64,000 nucleotides of DNA, from NCBI RefSeq assembly GCF_014489635.1, contig NZ_CP060828.1:9412001-9476000 (forward strand). Direction: 5' to 3'. This DNA comes from Streptomyces roseirectus (GTDB taxonomy: Bacteria; Actinomycetota; Actinomycetes; Streptomycetales; Streptomycetaceae). A program made the translations under genes and the position numbers. Of the stretch, positions 36,039 through 43,522 are shown piece by piece (position 1 is the first letter of the stretch; each line of letters starts with the position of its first letter). The notes under the pieces are model-generated. The model was not told the DNA's origin and ran no database searches. It saw nothing but the letters and a program-made list of their open reading frames with translations.

Positions 36039-37100
36039 TCAAGCGGGCAGGGGTTCGGCGGGGAGTTCGAGGGTGCGGGTCTCGGCGCCGCGGTGGGTGC
36101 GCAGGACGACGCGCGGGGTGCCGTCCGCCGTGGTGACGATCTGGAGTGTGCGCTCCTGGACCCAGCCGGCGAAACGGAACTCGTGCTCGCCCATGTGGAC
36201 CAGGCCGAACGAGGGTTCGCCGTCCAGGAAGAGGGTCAGCCGGCCCTCGTGCCAGTCGACGGCCGCGTCCACCGAGGGCTGACGGTTGGTGAACTCGCCC
36301 TCGCGCTCCTGGAAGTCCGCGTACGAGCGCGGCATCGGGAACCGGCAGCGCAGCGCCTCGGCCTCGGTGTCCTTCAGGTCCTCGCCCGCCCGGTGGTAGG
36401 GCACGCTGCGCAGTACCTCGGGCGTGTGGAACTCCGGCGGGAACAGCGCCATCAGCTCACGCGTCACATGGGTGTCGACGACGAGGTGGACGCGCGTGCC
36501 GGTGCCCGTGTTCACCACCTGGTGGGGCCGGCTGAAGTCGGCGTACCACAGGCCGCCCACGGACCAGCAGTGCTCCCCGCCGTCGATGCGGAGCACGGCT
36601 TCGGGCAGCGTCACGATCGGGATGTGCAACCGCAGCCAGCCCCAGGGGAACGACGCCTTGGTGTCGTGGTGCTCCGGGCTGACGGCACCCGGCCCGAGCG
36701 CGAACAGGCGCGCGCTGCGGATGGGGGCGGGGATCGACTCCAGGACCTCGCGCAGGTAGGGGACCTCCGCGAGGCGCGGCGCGGGGGCGAAGTCGTCCAG
36801 CTGCGGGCCGCCCGCGTCGTGCCGGTCGTCGTGGCCGCCGATGCTGTGCAGCGGCAGGTTGCGCCAGTCGGTTCCGGTGATGTCGCCGGACGCGCCGGAG
36901 CCGTCGGTGTACTGGGGGCGGCCCCAGGCGCCGCCGCCCAGCCGTTCCAGGTCCGCCAGCAGGAGCTCGGGGGAGAAGTCGAGGGCGAGCCGGGCGGTGG
37001 CGGGCAGCCCCGCCAGGATCTCGGCGCGCGGCCAGGCGTCCTCGTCGACGTTGTCCTCGTCGCGGACGGGTATGTCGTAGGCGGTGGTGTGCGTGGTCAT
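36039..37100 (-). CDS. Aspartyl/asparaginyl beta-hydroxylase-like Fe(II)/2OG oxygenase
   Basis: A 353-aa protein with a jelly-roll core of the Asp/Asn beta-hydroxylase type. The iron site is suggested by HHD near residues 143-145 and a distal His in FSRPHQVVN near 192, followed by the 2-oxoglutarate-binding Arg (RVHLVVD). ATG 37100 is preceded by an ideal AGGAGG at 6-nt spacing and is preferred over an upstream GTG that overlaps the P450 stop. Relatives hydroxylate amino acids free or bound to carrier proteins (for example SyrP, proline cis-4-hydroxylases). A plausible substrate is the diaminopropionyl or module-2 residue. It is co-directional with and 29 bp after the P450. Confidence 0.75.
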   Translation of the reverse strand: MTTHTTAYDIPVRDEDNVDEDAWPRAEILAGLPATARLALDFSPELLLADLERLGGGAWGRPQYTDGSGASGDITGTDWRNLPLHSIGGHDDRHDAGGPQLDDFAPAPRLAEVPYLREVLESIPAPIRSARLFALGPGAVSPEHHDTKASFPWGWLRLHIPIVTLPEAVLRIDGGEHCWSVGGLWYADFSRPHQVVNTGTGTRVHLVVDTHVTRELMALFPPEFHTPEVLRSVPYHRAGEDLKDTEAEALRCRFPMPRSYADFQEREGEFTNRQPSVDAAVDWHEGRLTLFLDGEPSFGLVHMGEHEFRFAGWVQERTLQIVTTADGTPRVVLRTHRGAETRTLELPAEPLPA

Positions 37101-37129
37101 TCTTTCCTCCTGTGCGGTGGTCGGCCGGT

Positions 37130-38263
37130 TCACCGGCGCTGCGCCCTGACCATCAGTTCGTCGAAACCGCGCATCGTCGCGGTGGGGCGCTGGACGGGGG
37201 GCCGTACGGCGTGGACGCGGTACTGGCGGACGAAGTCGCCGACGACGTCGGTCGCGAGCCGCAGCGCCAGGTGGGTGCCCAGGCAGGAGTGCACGCCGCG
37301 GCCGAACCCGAGGTGGGGATTGGGGTCGCGGTCGAGCCGCAGCTCCTCGGGGGCGTCGAAGACGTCGGGGTCGCGGTTGGCGGCGGCGAGGAACACCACG
37401 ACCACCTCGCCCCGGCGCAGCCGCCGGTCACCGAGGACGGTGTCCTGGACGACGGCCCGGCTGGTGGCCTGCACGGCGCCGTTGAAGCGGACCAGCTCGT
37501 TGAAGGCCGTGCCGTCCAGGGCGGGCGGCGTGTCACCGGCCAGCAGCCCGTGCTCCAGCAGCGGCTGCAGGGCGTTGCCGAACATCGCGCTGCTGGACGA
37601 GTAGCCGGCCACGAAGATCGCCCGCAGCGAGTTGACGAGTTCGGCGCGGTGCTCGCCGACCGAGCCGGTGTCGATGCCGCTGAGCAGCCCGGCGTCCGGA
37701 TGGGTCGTGGTCCAGGGCTCGATCAGCGTGCTCAGGTACTCCCGCGCCCGGATCCCCGGTTCGACGCGGCTCGCGTCGAGGCCCGCGTCCATGCTGAGGA
37801 CGAGGTCCCGCTGGGCGTCGCGGAAACGCGGCACGTCGTCGATGAACGGCAGGCCGAACAGCTCGCACATGCTCTCCACCGCGAGGGGTTCGGCGAACTC
37901 GGTGACGAAGTCGAAGTCCCGCCCCTCCACCTCGGCCAGCAGCTTGGCCGCCGCCGACCGGGTGTCCGCCACCCAGCGCTTGAGGTCGAGGTCGCGCAGC
38001 GCGGGCAGGATCGCCCGGCGCAGCACGGTGTGCTCGGGAGCGTCGAGGGTCTGCACGCTGAGCAGTTCCGGGGTCACCGGGTCGCCGATCTTCCGGAAGT
38101 CCGACGCGTACGTCTCCGGTTCGCGCAGCACGCGCGCGCAGTCGGAGTGCCGGGTGACGATCCAGGCGTCCAGCTTCTCGTGGCGGCTGATGGGCTCCTC
38201 TTCGCGCAGCCGTCGGTAGGTCGGATAGGGATCCGCCAGCATCTCCGCGGACAGTGGATCCAT
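37130..38263 (-). CDS. Cytochrome P450 with atypical I-helix
   Basis: A 377-aa bacterial P450 from ATG 38263 (MDPLSAEMLADPYPTYRRLREE; AGGTGAG upstream); ATG 38287 would add eight residues. The K-helix ELVR and the heme loop FGRGVHSCLG (Cys near 326) are intact. The I-helix, however, reads AGYSSSS near 220, lacking the acid-Thr pair (AGxD/ET) used for proton delivery in most monooxygenases. Such changes occur in P450s acting on carrier-bound peptides or doing non-standard chemistry. Likely roles are hydroxylation or cross-linking of the Dpg-containing peptide. It is followed by the hydroxylase-like gene on the same strand. Confidence 0.88.
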   Translation of the reverse strand: MDPLSAEMLADPYPTYRRLREEEPISRHEKLDAWIVTRHSDCARVLREPETYASDFRKIGDPVTPELLSVQTLDAPEHTVLRRAILPALRDLDLKRWVADTRSAAAKLLAEVEGRDFDFVTEFAEPLAVESMCELFGLPFIDDVPRFRDAQRDLVLSMDAGLDASRVEPGIRAREYLSTLIEPWTTTHPDAGLLSGIDTGSVGEHRAELVNSLRAIFVAGYSSSSAMFGNALQPLLEHGLLAGDTPPALDGTAFNELVRFNGAVQATSRAVVQDTVLGDRRLRRGEVVVVFLAAANRDPDVFDAPEELRLDRDPNPHLGFGRGVHSCLGTHLALRLATDVVGDFVRQYRVHAVRPPVQRPTATMRGFDELMVRAQRR

Positions 38264-38329
38264 CACGTTCGTCTCACCTGTTCCCATGCACTCGCCCGGG
38301 GCCCGTTCGCACGAAGACCCGGGGCCCGT

Positions 38330-39712
38330 TCACACGAAGAAGAGCGGGCTGATCGTGGACTGCTTGATCTTTCTGGTCCTTCTGCCGATCGGCGCGCTCC
38401 GCCGGATCGCCGCCGCGGGCGCCGCCCCGGCCACCGCGTAGTAGCCGTACTCGACGAACGTCTCCTCGGTGAACAGGCCGCCCGCCCTGCTGACGGAGAC
38501 GTCGGTGGCCGCGCTGCGCGCCAGCGACTGGACCATCCACGCCTCGTCGGCGCCGAGGGCTTCCCCGATCAGGGCCTGCCACTGCTCGGGAGCGGTCTCG
38601 CAGCCGAGAGTGACGCCCCGGCCCTGGTAGCCCGCACCGGGTTTGAGGACGAGGTCCTGCTGGTGCGCGAGGGTCCAGGGCACCAGGTCGACGCGCTCGC
38701 CCCGGAAGGTGGCCGGCCCGTCCTCGAAGATCCGGGTCCAGGGGACGAAACCGTCCAGGACGGCGGCCTGTTCGGCGGCGACCCGGCCCGCGTCCAGCTC
38801 CTCGGACACCACCGCGAGGATCGTCTTGTGGCCGGCGATCTGGTCGTCCAGCGCGTCGACCACGGCGACCCGCCCGGCGCGCGCCGACGCGAACAGGGCC
38901 CGCAGGAACGGGAGATGGCCCACCGGGTCCGGTTCCTCGCCGCACAGCCGGTAGATCGCGCCGCACGGGACGCCGGCCAGCCGGACCCCGGCCGGACCGC
39001 ACTCCAGGTCCTCGACCGCGGCGACCTCGGCGCGCAGTCCGTGCCCGCGCAACTCGGCGGCAAGCGCCTCGTAGTGGGGGCCCGCGTCAGCCAGGTCCGC
39101 CGCGAACTCCGTGACCGCCACCAGCGCGTCCGGCGCCTGGCCGTGCTCCCGCAGCGCGGCGCCGACCGCTTCGGCGACCGCGCCCAGGACGTCACGCCGC
39201 CGCGCGCCCATGCCGCGCAGCAGGTCACCCACGAGCGGGGCGTCCTCGAACAGCCGGCCCAGGATGTCGGCGTCCGCCAGCGCGCCGCACGAGGTGCCGA
39301 CGTTCGGCTCGACCATGGTGACGTGGTCGCCGTGCACCACGATGTCGGGCCGGCCGAACCGGGCCCACAGCGGCGGACGGCGGACATCGACATAGCGCCG
39401 GGTGGTCTCGCCCAGGCGCAGATCCTCGGCCAGCTTCTGCCAGCTGCCGCCCATCCGGTGGGCGAAGATTTCCGCGAGCGCGGCACGGAACGCCGCGTGG
39501 GCGGCGCCGATCCGGTGGGCCAGCTCGACGGGGGCCACCGGCGGGGGAACGGGCAGCCGCTCCGGTTCCGCCGCGAACAGTCCACGCTGTCGCACGGTTT
39601 CCATGGCCTTGCCGTCCGGGTCGAAATAGGTGCCCAGCGCTGCCGCGTGCCGGCGCCCGAATTCCGCCACCACGGAATTAAGGTCGTGTATTTTTCCTTC
39701 GAGCGTACGCAT
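38330..39712 (-). CDS. Circularly permuted ATP-grasp-like ligase
   Basis: A 460-aa protein resembling the circularly permuted ATP-grasp group that includes glutathionylspermidine synthase. Indicators are MVEPNVGTSCG near residues 131-141 (Mg/acid strand) and LVLKPGAGYQGRGVTLG near 355-370 (ATP lysine and glycine loop). Such enzymes form amide bonds via acyl phosphates. ATG 39712 follows CAGGAA. In this cluster it could couple the NRPS product or a free amino acid to another amine, or release chemistry could depend on it. The exact family is not certain and no substrate is evident. Confidence 0.65.
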   Translation of the reverse strand: MRTLEGKIHDLNSVVAEFGRRHAAALGTYFDPDGKAMETVRQRGLFAAEPERLPVPPPVAPVELAHRIGAAHAAFRAALAEIFAHRMGGSWQKLAEDLRLGETTRRYVDVRRPPLWARFGRPDIVVHGDHVTMVEPNVGTSCGALADADILGRLFEDAPLVGDLLRGMGARRRDVLGAVAEAVGAALREHGQAPDALVAVTEFAADLADAGPHYEALAAELRGHGLRAEVAAVEDLECGPAGVRLAGVPCGAIYRLCGEEPDPVGHLPFLRALFASARAGRVAVVDALDDQIAGHKTILAVVSEELDAGRVAAEQAAVLDGFVPWTRIFEDGPATFRGERVDLVPWTLAHQQDLVLKPGAGYQGRGVTLGCETAPEQWQALIGEALGADEAWMVQSLARSAATDVSVSRAGGLFTEETFVEYGYYAVAGAAPAAAIRRSAPIGRRTRKIKQSTISPLFFV

Positions 39713-39922
39713 TTCCTGACCCCGGCCTCATTCCGTGCTGGCCGGGTTCGGGTTCAGCATGTGCGGAACCCGAACCCGCCTTGTGTTTCTCGCTCGCATC
39801 AGTGGAAGTAACGCATGAGAATCCCTCCTTCCGACTGTCCGGATTTCTTTTGGACAACTGAACCGTATCAGTCGCTCCGGCCGGAAAACTGGACTCGATC
39901 TGCAGTGGGAACCGGCAAATCC

Positions 39923-40927
39923 CTACAGGAATTCGTCTTCGCGCAGAACGGCCGACTGAGCCGCTTTCAGTTCGGCGCCCGGTTCCAGACCGAGGTCGTT
40001 GCGCAGCCGCTTTCTCATGTCCTGGAAAACATCCAGTGAGGCCGTTCGCTGGCCGGATGCCGCCAACGCCAGCATCAGCCGGGCGTGCAGCGCCTCGTGC
40101 CACGGTTCGTCCCGCGCCACTTTCCGCAGGGCCACGGCCGCACGCTGCTGTCCGCCCGAGGACATGGCCAGGTCGGCATAGGCGAGCGCGGCCTCGATCC
40201 GGCGGGCCGGCAGCTCCGTCCACTCCGTGAACACGGTCGGCCCGGCGTCGAGATCCGCGGCCACGGGGCCACGCCAGCAGCCCAGCGCAGCGGCCAGCGT
40301 GTCCGCCCGCAGCCCGGGGTCGTCGAGCGCGTCGGCCCGGTCGAGCAGCATGGTGAAGCGCAGCACGTCCAGCTCGTCCGCGTCGGCCCGGAGCGCGTAG
40401 CCGCCACCGCAGCGGTCGATCCAGTTCCGGGCGGCGCCCGCGCCCCGCTCGGACCGCAGGGCCCTGCGCAGCCGGGCCACATAGGTGTGGACGAGATTCA
40501 CACAGCTCGCGGGGGCCTCGTCCGGCCACAGGACGTCGACGATCTCGTCCCGGCCGACCGCCTCGTTGGGCCGCAGCGCCAGCAGCGCGAGCAGCAGCCG
40601 CTGCTTCATGGCGTCCAGCCGCACCGACTCCCCGCCCCGCCACACGACGAGCGGGCCCAGCACACCGATCAGCGGAGTACCGTCCTCGCACGGCGCCTCG
40701 ACGTCGCACACCGGGCCGCCGTCGCTGAGCGCCGAGTCGAGGCGGCGCCGTATCTCGGCGCTGGGCCGCAGCACCTGACTGCGTTCCAGGTAACGGATCT
40801 CCCGGACGCTGACCCCCGACTGCTCGGCGAGCCTCTGCTGGGTGAGGCCGGCCTCCAGCCGGTGTCTGCGCAACGTCGCGCCGAAGTACTCCTGCCGCGG
40901 GGCGTCCGCGGTCGTCGAAATGCTCAT
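39923..40927 (-). CDS. SARP-family pathway activator with N-terminal XRE domain
   Basis: A 334-aa regulator. Residues 15-65 form an XRE-type HTH (TLRRHRLEAGLTQQRLAEQSGVS). Residues ~80-170 form the OmpR-like winged helix of SARPs (GVLGPLVVWRGGESVRL ... LWPDEAPASCVNLVHTYVARLRRAL), and 175-325 the BTAD helical domain. The XRE-SARP fusion is less common than the plain SARP. ATG 40927 is used; a longer frame upstream overlaps the methyltransferase and is shadow. It lies among biosynthetic genes on the same strand and is the most likely direct activator of the cluster. Confidence 0.85.
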   Translation of the reverse strand: MSISTTADAPRQEYFGATLRRHRLEAGLTQQRLAEQSGVSVREIRYLERSQVLRPSAEIRRRLDSALSDGGPVCDVEAPCEDGTPLIGVLGPLVVWRGGESVRLDAMKQRLLLALLALRPNEAVGRDEIVDVLWPDEAPASCVNLVHTYVARLRRALRSERGAGAARNWIDRCGGGYALRADADELDVLRFTMLLDRADALDDPGLRADTLAAALGCWRGPVAADLDAGPTVFTEWTELPARRIEAALAYADLAMSSGGQQRAAVALRKVARDEPWHEALHARLMLALAASGQRTASLDVFQDMRKRLRNDLGLEPGAELKAAQSAVLREDEFL

Positions 40928-40983
40928 GCGTGATCCCGGGGGTGTCGTGCCGTACAGGGCGGGGCCGAGTGGGGGAAGACGGG

Positions 40984-42081
40984 TCAGCGGGCCGGAACGG
41001 CCTCGATGAGGCTGAGCGCGTACGGGAGGTCGACGACACGCTCGGCCACCAGCCCCGCCTCCCGCAGCAGGGCCAGGTACTCGGCGCGCCCGCGCTCCCG
41101 GCCACCGGGGTGCAGCGCGAGCATCCGCATGTCGAGGTCCTTGCCGAGGTGCGGCCGGTCGTCCTCCGGCAGTAGCATGTCGAGGAACAGGCACCGGCCG
41201 GCGCCGGACATGGCCGACACGACGGTCCGCCCGATGGCGATCGCGTCCGTGTCGGACCAGTTGTGCAGGACGTTGGAGAGCAGATACGCGTCCGCGCGGG
41301 GCACGGACCGGAAGAAGTCACCGGCCACCAGCTCGCACCGGTCCAGCACGCCCTCGGACGCCAGGAACTCCCGCGCGCCGGGCAGCACATGCTCCAGCTC
41401 GAACAGCACCCCGCGCACACGGGGGTTGGCCTTCAGCACGGCCGCGAGGATGGTCCCCACACCCCCGCCCACGTCGACGAGGCAGGAGACGCCGGAGAAG
41501 TCGTAGCGGGCCACCGCCGCGTCCGCGATCGTCCGCGAACGCGTCGCCATGTGGGCGTCGAAGTGCCCCCTGGCCTCGGGATCGCCTTCGAGATAGGCGT
41601 ACAGGGACCCGAACCGCGTGACGAACGGAGAACGCCCCGCCCGCACGGCCTCGGCCAGCGACCCCATCGCCTCCCTGAAGTCGGGCGCCCCCTGCGGAAT
41701 GACGACCGACCGCATCGAATGCTCCGCCCCACCGTGCAGGGTCAGCCCCGCCGGGGTCAGCGCATAACAGCGCCGGCCCTCCCGGACGGACACCGTGCGG
41801 ACGACGCCGAGCGCCGCGTTCGTGCGCAGCAGCCGCGCGAGCGCCCCGGCGTCCGCCCCGCAGCGCCGGGCGAGTTCGGCCACGTCGAGCGGGCCGTCGC
41901 GCAACCAGCGCGCCAGGTCCAGGGCGACGAAGGCGTACAGCGCGGAGAACCGCCACTCGCCCCGGATGATGTCCCACACGAGCGCCCGGGGGTCGTCGCC
42001 GTCGACGACGCTGTCCGGGGCCGGCGGATCAGACGCCGACGGATCCGACGCCGACGGCACGGAACCGGCAACAGGCTTCAT
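40984..42081 (-). CDS. Second SAM-dependent O-methyltransferase
   Basis: A 365-aa plant-type O-methyltransferase. ATG 42081 has GGAAGGG upstream and avoids a spurious long N-terminal extension. After a low-complexity Ser-Asp-Pro start (SVPSASDPSASDPPAPDS), the winged-helix domain precedes the SAM motif VDVGGGVGTILAAVL (about residue 205) and LLSNVLHNWSD (about 270). Together with the OMT at 33668-34672, the cluster can methylate two positions, for example both hydroxyls of Dpg or a newly hydroxylated site. It is the upstream-most gene of the minus-strand cluster block and marks its right edge. Confidence 0.85.
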   Translation of the reverse strand: MKPVAGSVPSASDPSASDPPAPDSVVDGDDPRALVWDIIRGEWRFSALYAFVALDLARWLRDGPLDVAELARRCGADAGALARLLRTNAALGVVRTVSVREGRRCYALTPAGLTLHGGAEHSMRSVVIPQGAPDFREAMGSLAEAVRAGRSPFVTRFGSLYAYLEGDPEARGHFDAHMATRSRTIADAAVARYDFSGVSCLVDVGGGVGTILAAVLKANPRVRGVLFELEHVLPGAREFLASEGVLDRCELVAGDFFRSVPRADAYLLSNVLHNWSDTDAIAIGRTVVSAMSGAGRCLFLDMLLPEDDRPHLGKDLDMRMLALHPGGRERGRAEYLALLREAGLVAERVVDLPYALSLIEAVPAR

Positions 42082-42450
42082 GGCGTTCCCTTCCGAAGCT
42101 TCTCGAGCCGGAGCGCGAAAGTCGCCGGGGCGCAGGGCGGCGAGAGCGCACGCCCATCGGGACACCCCGGGCTTCCGCACGGCGCCTTCCGGAGACGTCC
42201 CGCGAACAGCCCGCGGAAACCGAGAACAGGCGGTTTCCGGACGCCCCATGCTGAACCCTCGCCGACGACTTGGCGGTACTCCATCGCCGAAAATCATTCT
42301 GGAACGCCGAGTTCAGGGCATCGTCAGACCTGACAGTGTTGCCCCCACCAGCACGGACACCGCGCGACCGGCGCACAGAACCGGGGCCGGACCCCTGGCC
42401 CGACCCCGGTTCCCCGACCCACCTCGGGCCGCACGGTGCTGCAGCGCGGA
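42082..42450. other. Upstream region of the cluster's right-hand operon
   Basis: No gene is supported. It should contain the promoter for the OMT-SARP-ligase-P450 block. I looked for SARP-type heptameric direct repeats and saw no convincing pair. Confidence 0.4.
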
Positions 42451-42831
42451 TCAGTACCAGCGCTGGCCGTTCGAGCCGGTGTAGTCCCACTGGATGGCGT
42501 GTGCGCCGTTGTCGGTGCTGCTGGAGCCGATCGCGAGGCACTTGTCGCTGTTCCAGTTGCGGATACGGACGTACGCGCCTTCTCGAATGGCGGATGTGCC
42601 AGCCGTGCGAGAGCGAGTCGCGGCGGCGGCCTCGTGCACCAGCTTCGCCTTGTCCGGATACGTGCTCTCGAACTTCGACACCTCGGCCGGGCTCAGCGGG
42701 TCCAGCGCTCCAGCGAGCGAGGGCCGGGCGCCCCGCTCGGCGTTCTCCCGGGAGGCGGCGAAGGCGGGAGCGGCCGTTCCCGCGACTGCGAGGGTGACGA
42801 GACCGGCGATGAACTGGGTGACCTGACGCAT
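42451..42831 (-). CDS. Small secreted protein with ricin-type lectin-like C-terminus
   Basis: ATG 42831 (GGAAGAGA upstream) begins a 126-aa protein with a Sec signal peptide (MRQVTQFIAGLVTLAVAG, cleavage near AFAA). Residues 85-126 resemble one ricin B-lectin repeat: VRIRNWNSDKCLAIG, then WDYTGSNGQRWY, with the Q-x-W motif at the end. Only about one of three trefoil lobes is present, so it is either a minimal module or a truncated protein. Confidence 0.65.
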   Translation of the reverse strand: MRQVTQFIAGLVTLAVAGTAAPAFAASRENAERGARPSLAGALDPLSPAEVSKFESTYPDKAKLVHEAAAATRSRTAGTSAIREGAYVRIRNWNSDKCLAIGSSSTDNGAHAIQWDYTGSNGQRWY

Positions 42832-42978
42832 TCTCTTCCGTCCAATCTGGGGTTCCAACAGCACTGTTGACCTGCGGTCCGGGTCGGGGGAGCGTGCCGC
42901 GTCGTCGCGGACGCCGGGACAGGTGACGGCGCCCGCCGGTTCCCCGCGTACCCGGCGGACGCCGTCGTCATAAGGCCC

Positions 42979-43356
42979 TCAGCAGTGGCTGTCGGCGCCA
43001 TAGCGGGGGAGCAGTGAGTCCGCCACCCAGCCGTACCTGGCGTCGGTGACGTTGTAGAGGTACGTCCACGAGGACGAACCGACGTACACGTAGCAGCGGT
43101 AGTCGAGCAGATCCTGCCGGTCGGCCCAGCCGACGACGTCGCAGCCGGTGCCGGGGCCGCCGCGCATGTTCGCGGAGACGCCCGCGGTCATCCGCACCCG
43201 CGGTGTCGTGTCCCGGTCGGGGCCGGACTGGCTGCACGGCACCGCCGACGCCGTGCCCGCCGTCCCCACCACCACCGCCGTCGGCACCGCGAGCGCCGCC
43301 ACGGCCGCGAACGCGAGTCCGCCCCGCGTGAGCCGGGACCTGGAGTCTTCGATCAC
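42979..43356 (-). CDS. Small secreted SH3-like protein
   Basis: GTG 43356 lies 6 nt after AGGAGGAG. The 125-aa product has a signal peptide (residues ~8-38, cleavage near ASA) and a mature part with VRMTAGVSANMRGGPGTGCDVVGW and WTYLYNVTDARYGWVADSLL, a pattern of bacterial SH3 (SH3b) domains. Four cysteines may form disulfides. The role is unknown; SH3b domains often bind cell-wall peptides. Confidence 0.7.
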   Translation of the reverse strand: MIEDSRSRLTRGGLAFAAVAALAVPTAVVVGTAGTASAVPCSQSGPDRDTTPRVRMTAGVSANMRGGPGTGCDVVGWADRQDLLDYRCYVYVGSSSWTYLYNVTDARYGWVADSLLPRYGADSHC

Positions 43357-43522
43357 TGTCTCCTCCTGTGCCGGAAGTCTTCGGAACACCCCGAACGCTC
43401 CCAGCGTGCCACCACCCCGACCAGGCAAGCCGCACGCAACTTCCCCGCAACTGACGCGTTAGCCCCTCACGGTCGGCCCGCACCCCGGTGCCACAGTTGA
43501 GGCGGGCGGGGGAGGCCGGGGG

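Noticed and set aside
36786..36900. Possible second small gene between hydroxylase and P450
   Set aside because: The region is inside the hydroxylase frame with consistent codon bias; no separate gene is needed.
37112..39811. 899-codon plus-strand frame opposite P450 and ATP-grasp genes
   Set aside because: It spans two genes with clear motifs on the other strand; no independent start signal or domain.
16097..42081. Glycopeptide (vancomycin-type) cluster
   Set aside because: Dpg genes fit, but there is only a two-A-domain NRPS, one P450, no X domain, no hydroxyphenylglycine genes and no glycosyltransferase.
16097..42081. Viomycin/capreomycin-type cluster
   Set aside because: Diaminopropionate and carbamoyltransferase genes fit, but Dpg synthesis and O-methyltransferases do not, and no capreomycidine genes are present.
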